Notes under the pieces: model-generated
Told to the model about the DNA's origin: nothing
Seen by the model: the letters and a program-made list of their open reading frames with translations, nothing else
Databases searched by the model: none
In this document: one piece after another, positions 49,301 to 58,400 of the stretch
Layout of the letters: each line of letters opens with the position of its first letter
Numbering within the stretch: the first letter of the stretch is position 1
Made by a program: the position numbers and the translations under genes
Assembly (NCBI GenBank): GCA_014773175.1
Contig: VXCM01000440.1
Span: 124,001-188,000, forward strand
Direction of reading: 5' to 3'
Source: Lucifuga dentata
Lineage: Eukaryota; Chordata; Actinopteri; Ophidiiformes; Bythitidae
DNA: 64,000 nucleotides

Positions 49301-52300
49301 AATAATATCAAATCTCATGATTTGATGTTATTAATGGAGTCTGACAAATAGCTTAACTTTTTTGAGAAAGCCAAGTATAAGTGATTTTTAAAAAAGAACT
49401 GATTTGTGTCTGTTTCAGAAAGTTATACTGGGTGGACAGTTACTATGGTTCCGTTCACGTGATGGAGCTGGATGGGCGCTACCAGAGGAAGCTGCTGTCT
49501 GGAGCCTTAACCAGTGGAAATGCCACTTATGTTATCACCCGACCTCGTGCTGTAGCTGTCAACCCTAAATACGGGTACTAACACACACATTCACCATACA
49601 ATTTACAGAGAGATTAAAGAAAAAATCCACACTCATATAAAACCTCCATCTGTTTTTTTTTTTTTTTNTTTTTTTTTTTTTTTTGTTTGTTTGTTTTTTG
49701 TTTTGGTTCTGAGGACTTGACACAAAACTAGACATTTACAGTTAACGCAGTGGAAAAATCCATGTGATTCCATGTCCCCAAATAATTTTTAAAAGGTGAT
49801 CTCAGAAATGTGAGGTGGTACTGTTAATAGCTGCTTTAAAACCTTTAACTTTTATGAGGTATCTGCTCTGTTACATGAAAATTATTCAAATGCCAAATAA
49901 TCCTTTGTTTGGACTTTCTCCCAACGCCTCTTCTTCCTGTCCTGTTTTCCAGTTGGCTGTACTGGACTGACTGGGGTGACACGGCCTATATTGGCAGGGT
50001 TGGCATGAATGGAAAAAACGCCAGTGCCATTATCACAACCAAGCTGGAGTGGCCCAATTCTCTGACCATAGACTACACCACCAACAAGATCTTCTTTGCC
50101 GATTCCCATCTCAACTTTCTGGAGTGAGTTCGAGAAACTGAGTCAATTTTCAAAAAAGTATTGTTTCCATTTTTATTGATGTTAGTGCTGTTGTGCAAAG
50201 CAAAAAAAAAAAAAAAAAAAAAAACCTCTATTGAGCCTGGGGTATTATTTAGCACGAGACATGGATATTAGTTCCAATAAAATGCCTAACAAGTATCTTT
50301 ACACTGTGAGTCATACCTCATCCCCCCAGCTTTGCAGACATGGATGGCCAGAACCGACATCGGGCTATCGCTGGTTCGCTCCCACACGTCTTTGCTGTTT
50401 CCCTATTTGAGGACTGGGTCTACTGGACGGACTGGAACACACACACTGTGGAGAAGGCCCACAAGTACACTGGCGAACAGCGCACTGTCATGGGCAACAA
50501 CACACACCGGCCCTATGACATTCACATCTACCACCCATACAGACAGCCTCGCAGTACGTAACTTTGTACTGCAGATGATTCTGTTCCTGTTGTCTCCATT
50601 GATTACAGCTCAGAATTTGAATATATAACGGGAGCGCTTTCATTTAACTTAAAAGCAATTGTTATATTTACCTTTATAGTTAATTGTAGTGCATAGGAAA
50701 GACAGATCCACATAAGATTTATTGCAAATCCACAAATATATAGCCAGTCTTGGTTTCTTTAATCGATATTTAATTGATTTCTCAGGTGAAAACCCCTGCT
50801 CTTCACATCACCTGACCTGTAGTCATCTGTGTCTGATCGCCCCTGGTGGGCAGCGTGCATCCTGTGAGTGTCCAGATCACTTCATTGGCCTCGCTGTGGG
50901 CTTCAGGATCCAGTGTGTAGCTGACTGCTCCAGCACCCAGTTCCGCTGTGGGGACAATCAGAAGTAAGTTTAGTTATTACTATTCCAAATTTGTTCTTGA
51001 CTTTTAAAGATCCATAAAGCTGTTGAAAAGTATTGAACTAATCAGATTAATAATGTATTAGGTTTAACAATTCCTTAAACTAACATGTTTGTTCTTCTCT
51101 TGTCCTTAGGTGTGTTCCTATATGGTGGAAATGTGATGGCCAATCAGATTGTGGCGATGGCTCCGATGAACCTCAAACCTGTCTACCTCGGTACTGCCCC
51201 ATTGGCCAATTCCAGTGTCAAGACGGTAACTGTACCTATCCCGGCTTCATCTGTGATGGCCATCCAGACTGCCCTGATGGCTCAGACGAGGATGCTGCTC
51301 TCTGCAGTATGACACACTTTTGACAAAATTATTCTGTACTTCAGTAACGCATGAGTGCAACTCAGGAATAAAAAAAATTTTGCTTGGTATTATCAAAATC
51401 TCTTAGGCTTAGTTCAAACTTTTCTTTGGACTATTTTTAAATCTTCAAACCCAAGTCAAGCTGCAGCTTTTCCCTTTAGGTGACCACCGCTGTGAGGAAA
51501 ACCACTTCCAGTGTAAAAACAAGAAATGCATCCCTGTGTCCTGGCACTGCGACGGGGTAAATGACTGTTCAGACGGCAGTGATGAGGACCCAGAAACCTG
51601 CACCCAGAAGACATGCCAACCGGGACAGTTCCAGTGTGCCAATGGACGCTGTTTGCCGTTAAGCTATGTGTGTGACGCTCAAGATGACTGTGGAGATGGA
51701 TCTGATGAACCCCATCAAATCTGCAGTAAGTGGAACAGCAGGAGATGATATGCAATCATTTGCACCTCTGTTTCCCTCATCTTTCTCTTCACCCTTCTCT
51801 CTCCCCCTTACATCTTTCCTCATGTCTGTCTTTCTCTCTGTCCAGTGGGTCCGGAGCACAAGTGCGATGAGGACACAGAGTTCTCCTGTAAGACCAACTA
51901 CCGCTGTATTCCTCAGTGGGCCCGCTGTGACGGCACCAATGACTGCATCGATAACAGTGACGAGCAAGGCTGCGGTCAGTAACTGTGTGGGAGCGAGCAC
52001 ATTATGCAGGAACTGCACTGGATGAGTGAAGACTAGTTCTCATGGAGTCCAGGAAAATATGCTTGAACGCCATGTGTACTGTATCTTTACCTTTACCGCT
52101 TTGACTTTCCCCAACAGAGGATGTGACCTGTGACCCTCTGGGAGATTTCCGTTGTGACAACCACCGCTGTGTTCCTATCCGCTGGCAGTGTGATGGCAAC
52201 AATGACTGCAGTGACGGTTCAGATGAGAGGAACTGCCGTAAGTCATTTTTTCTCAGCTCTGTTTACATCCATTTCCAGACTATGACTGCTGAAAAAAATG

Positions 52301-52380
52301 GACACTTCACCTTTAGGAGTTATCCCAAAGAATTAGATTATCATATAGTGTGAAAGTGTATATGACGTGTAAAAACTTTT

Positions 52381-52430
<50 letters not shown>

Positions 52431-55400
52431 ATTGTACTCTGTAGAGCCAAGGCCATGCTCTGAGAGTGAATACCAATGTGATAATGCACAGTGCATTCCT
52501 GGAAACTGGGTGTGTAACCATAACAACGACTGTGGGGACAACTCAGATGAACGAGACTGTGGTGAGTGAAAATTATGCAAGAGGACATACACGCACAGAC
52601 ACACAACATAATGCCTTGAATAATTTTTTTTTTTTTTTTTNTTTTTTTTTTTTTTTACATGAATGTACACATAACTTAACATCTTGGCTGTCTTCCAGAG
52701 TTGTACACATGTCGTCCAGGCCTGTTCCAGTGTGATTCGGGTCACTGCATCCCTGCTGCTCTGCAGTGTGATGGCCGGCCTGACTGTCAGGATCTGTCAG
52801 ATGAGACCACCTGTCGTAAGTAAACCCATGTCATCGCTACATTAAAACTACTGGCAAAGTGTTTTAGTTGTTTTAAACTCCATGTTTAATAACTCATAAA
52901 ATTGTCAGGCAGCATCGCTATTCCACAATATCCAGCAACGAGGCCGATGAGTTAAATGGTATTATAACTAATTAAGACTGATGGCCTCAACTGTGAAAAC
53001 AAGACCCAAAACTGATTTTCTTTTTTTTTTCTTTTTTTTTTATTCTCTGGGTAGAGCTATTCAGCAGCCAAAATTATATTGTGGTTGGAAGCTCCTAAAT
53101 ATGAATGAATGTAACTGAATGAAAGTAAGGGAACACAGCACTGATGAAACATGAAAATAAGCATATCACAGATCATTTTTCCTACCCTGCCAGCTACTCG
53201 TTACCCAGGAGGCCGGTGGTGCCCTCAGAACCTGTTTCAGTGTGCAAACCATCTGTGTGTGAGCCAGGACTGGGTGTGTGATGGCACTGATGACTGTGGA
53301 GATGATTCTGATGAACAGCTCAATTTATGCTGTGAGTCACTTTAGCCAAAGTTATAATCCCCTAAAACTAACTACTAAATAGTTAATTTTATGTTTTCAA
53401 CAGTGTGTATTCAGAAATTGATTCCGACTCAGATTTGTGTGTGTGTGTATTTGACCAGTGAGCATCACCTGTGAGATGCCGTTCAAGTTTCGCTGTGCTA
53501 ACAACTACTGCATCTACTCTGGTCTGCTGTGCAACCACGAAGATGACTGTGGAGATGGCAGTGATGAGACAAAAGAACTTTGTATGACGCACACACACAC
53601 ACACTCACACCCACTCACAATACAAACTGTATATTCTGTCAGCCTGATAAACTGAAAGCATAGCTGTCAAGGATAAATTCTAGCAAATCCATTCTTGTTG
53701 GGAGAGGGGACAGCTGCTGTAGAAACCCCTTTAGTTAGGAAAGTCTATTAATTGATAACACACAGTATGTTTTCACGTGGACTTTCATAATTGCAGTGTG
53801 ACTACATGTGAGTGCAGGAGCATAACATGTCTGTTCATTTGTCTACATACACATTTAAAGCCACAAATGTGTGGCTGACTATTTGTCTGTGCACTTATGT
53901 ATGCCTTTCTGTGTTTTTTTTAATCTAAAGAGAAGTGTGCGCAATATTTCATCTTTTTTTATTTTATGGTGTATTCAGACAGAGCTGGTGCTGAAGCGGA
54001 GGTTGTAGATTCATCTTAGACTAGTTGAGGCAGGGACATTTCTAAAGACGGGTTGCTTACATACTCGGCATTCTTTGTGTGGTTTGTTTTAAGTCATCCT
54101 GATTGTGTCATTCCCAGGCCAGAAGCCCACGCTGCCCCCGTGCACGCTGGAAGAGTTTAAATGCACTAACGGACACTGTGTGCCTCTGCCCTTTGTCTGC
54201 GACCACAATGACAACTGTGGGGACCACACAGATGAATTAGGCTGCAGTGAGTCCAAAAAGTCATTATTTTACTATAACAAATGCAAACAGATGCTAAGCT
54301 TGGCTGGTGTAACTGCCATTTTGGATTTGTCAGAAAATGTGGTCTGTGTTTTCTGGCTCCAGATTTTGGCCACGATCGCAATTGTGAGGAGAAACTGTGC
54401 CACCATGAGTGCACCAACCTGAACGGCACAGGCTTCATCTGCTCCTGTAGACCTGGATTCCAAGTGGACCAAGACAACACCTTCAACTGCCTAGGTATAC
54501 ACACACATACAGAGATTTTGACTCTTCCTTGGGGACCTCTTTGATAGCATTCCCTCTTTCCCACTCACAAATATACAGCATAGATAAGTATATTAAATAA
54601 AATTCCACCTGCAGCACTCTAGTAAAAATATTAAAATATAGTTTATATAATTTTTTACCATGATCTCTAACCATTTCTTAAGTCTGTTACTAAAAGCATC
54701 TCAGCCAGATCTGCAAAGTCTGTCTAAATTATTATCTAAACAAGTCAGCAATACAGTATTTGTTTGCACACATCTATTGTTGGGGCATTGTGGCTGAAAC
54801 CCTTGCTCTAATGTTCAAGGCTTTTCAAGAACAGATATCCAGTAAATGCATATAAATTCAAAATATGGGTCGATGTGATACGTAAAAACTCTGTATATAT
54901 TCATTTCCTACTCTTCTTTGCTATCTTCTCTCTTTCAGACATTAATGAGTGTAAGTTGTATGGCACCTGCCCACAGTTCTGTGAGAACACTAAGGGGGGA
55001 TATCGCTGTGAGTGTGCACCTGGCTACCGAAAAGTGGGCAACGGCGACATGTGTGAGGCTGAGGGTGAGGGCACTTTTATTTTTTTAATATCAGCAATGG
55101 TTTAGACAGATGTATCCAAAAGAGTTGCTTAGTTAAGTCAAACTCTGACTTGATGGCTATGGTTTTGCAGTACAACAATGAAGAAAAAGAAGGACCATGC
55201 TTGACTATCCTCTATCAATAAGTAACTTAATTATCATAATGTATGCAATGGCTGTGCATCTCATCATTCTTGCACTGCAATTTATTTTCAAACCTGTGAA
55301 ATTAAGGACAAATTATGGAGTAAATCATTGTCAGCTGGGAAAATGATGTTGCTACATTTGTTTGAACAAACACGAGTAAAGCCAGATTTCCTCATTAGCT

Positions 55401-58400
55401 GTCACTCTAGTTTGCAGAATCAGCTAAGTGTCACAAAAGCTAAGTGTAAATGTTTTCTTCTCACCCAGGATCAGCTCCCCTGCTGCTTCTGCCAGAAAGT
55501 GTTCGTATCCGCAGGTTCAACCTACAAACGGAGGCCTACCATGACTTCCTCAAAGAGGAGGAACGCATCATGGCTCTGGACTATGACTGGGACCACAACA
55601 ACACTGGATTCAGTAGGACATTCACACACATAAATACTCAATACTGAAAGAATGAAAAAATATAACTGACTCAGAATACAGTAACAACAGGATTTAATCA
55701 GAAGAACTCGTTTGATTCTGCCTGTCCTTTAACAGGTATGGTGTACTTCACTGTGGCTGGTAAGGACTCCATGCCAGGTGCCATTAAGAGAGCATACATA
55801 CCTTCAGTGGATGACGGCAGCAACAACATTGGGGCTGCTGTTGACCTCGGTATCAAATACATCACCAGGCCAGATGGCATTGCTGTGGACTGGGTGGGCA
55901 GGTGAGGATGACCACCAGTTTCTCAGTTAAAACACTTTTTCATTTGCACAGTTGAATTAATGAAACTGACACAGTTCTGTTATGACTCAGTCAAATATTC
56001 AATTGGAGAAATTTTGTCTAAAGCTGTGGAGTGTATTGCAGAGAACAACTGAACACAAAATTTTTCCTTAATTTGTGAATGCTTTTGTTTTTCTTCTGTC
56101 TGTAGAAACCTGTACTGGGCAGACTCCAGGCTGAAGAGGTTGGAAGTGGCCATGTTGGACGGGCGCTACAGGAAACACCTAGTCAAGACTGAGCTGGGCC
56201 ACCCATCTGCTGTGGCCGTTAATCCACGACTGGGGTGAGACATTGGGCAAGCACAGGTCACAAAACATCTGGAATATCTGTTACTCAGATAGTTCATTTA
56301 GTATTGTTTCGTGTTGTGTAGCTTAATTTTTGGGTTTTTTATAGAAAGCCATTTTAGCAGTTCACCACAACGGTACATCTCTGCCTTATCACATGAATGT
56401 ATTCTTTACATCGTTGCCGTTATCTGCTGCAATACCAAAAAGGATCCTAAACTCTGACCCACCACGTCAGAGACCTTAAATCTAATCCCATTTACCCTCT
56501 CTGCTGTTTGCTCAGGATGTTGTACTGGACAGATCGTGGGGAGACGGCCAAGATTGAGTGTTCCTGGCTGGACGGTCAGAACAGGAAAGTCCTGGTGGCT
56601 GACGGCCTGGGTTGGCCCACCGGCCTGTCAATTGACTACACCAATGGTGATCGAGTCTACTGGTCAGACTCTAAAGAAAGCCGCATAGAATCTGTTTTAC
56701 CTTCAGGGGAGGACAGAAGAACTGCTCTCTACATAGGTGAGGATTAGAAAGGACACGTGTAATTGTAATTACTCAGGTGCCCACTCAGGATTTTGCTTAT
56801 TCAACTGAAAATCTGACATGTTGTTGTATCTTGTTTAGATGTGCGAAACCCCTTCAGCGTGAGCGTGTTTGAGGATCACATTTACTGGAGCACCCAGGAG
56901 AAAGGCGAGGTGTTCCGGCAAGACAAGTTTGGCCGCGATGCCAAAACCAAGCTGCTAACGGCTGGACCCTGGCTGACCCAGGTGTCAGTGTACCAGCAGC
57001 AGAGATACAACTCCATCAACAGTAAGTTTCACAAACACACACACACACACACACACCAACTGATGCACACCATATCATGTCCATGGGATTTTGATTTATT
57101 TGTTTATTTTTACTTTTTTTTTTTTTTTTNTTTTTTTTTTTTTTTGCATTATAACAGGTCAACAAAAAAATATCTAAATATCGAAATCATCTCGCAGATA
57201 TATATTTTGAACTTGTCAAATAAGTAAGCGATAAATTAAGTAAGTATGTCAATCATGAACTTCATCTTGAAATGAATTAATCAAAAACACCTCTCCTCCT
57301 CTGTCCAGTTCAGAATCCATGTAAGGGAACGTGCAGCCACTTGTGTTTGCTCCGACCTGGAGGCTACACCTGTGCCTGTCCTGAGGGCACCAACTTTGTC
57401 ATTGGCAGTAGCACTGAATGCGATGCTGGTAAAAATAAATAAATAAATAAATAAAAATAATAATAATAAGCAGCAGTAAAACTTGTTGGTTCTTCTATTG
57501 TTATATTATCTTGTTACCAATATGATGTGAATGTTCCTATTTTTTTTTTTCAGGGTTTGACCCTATGCCCACCATGTCCCCACCATGCCGGTGTCAGAAT
57601 GGAGGCACTTGTTACTTCAATGACAACGAAGCTCTTTGCAAGTGAGAATTTTTGCTGAAATTTAAAATCAATTATTAAAATGTTAAACAAATACAGTACC
57701 TGAATAAAAACGTTTGATAGTTTCAAATGCTGTCACTGTGATATTTGTGTTTTGTTTCAAAGTTGTCCTATAGGATGGAATGGAAATTACTGCGAGATAA
57801 ACAGATATGATGTGGTCCTACCATCAGGTATAGTTGATTTTACATCATTTGTAACCGCGGAAAAATTCTTAATAATAATAGACTACCTTTTAGCTCACCC
57901 TATTGCACCCACTTTCCCCTTTGTCTGTGTCTCAGTTGGTATAGCCATTGGAGTAACATTTGTGGTTTTGGTTCTGCTTGGTTGTCTGGTCCATGGTGCC
58001 CGGAGGAAGTCAAACCTGCTAGAAATATTACAGAACAATATACCCAGTATGCCATCCAACCTGCTGAGCTTCAGGTGAGAACAAAGATAATGGTTAATTC
58101 CTATATTTTGTATCAGAAATTCTTTAATGAAAATCCATTTGAGAGAAGCAATGGCTCATATGACACAATTTTGCAAATTATAGGACTTTGAAAGGACTGC
58201 TGAAACATGAAGTCCCTTGCTTCACAAATTGCTTCTGCGGAATAATATACGGTGTTTCAGTCTAAATCAGTGTAAATCTTAATTTAAGTGAGGTTTGGCA
58301 ACCTCATCAAGATAGTATCAGAATTAAAATAGTATTTTTATTTGACTTTCAGGGCCCATTACATTTCTTTTGCAGCCTCTCATTTTTCAAAGTTTGCTCA

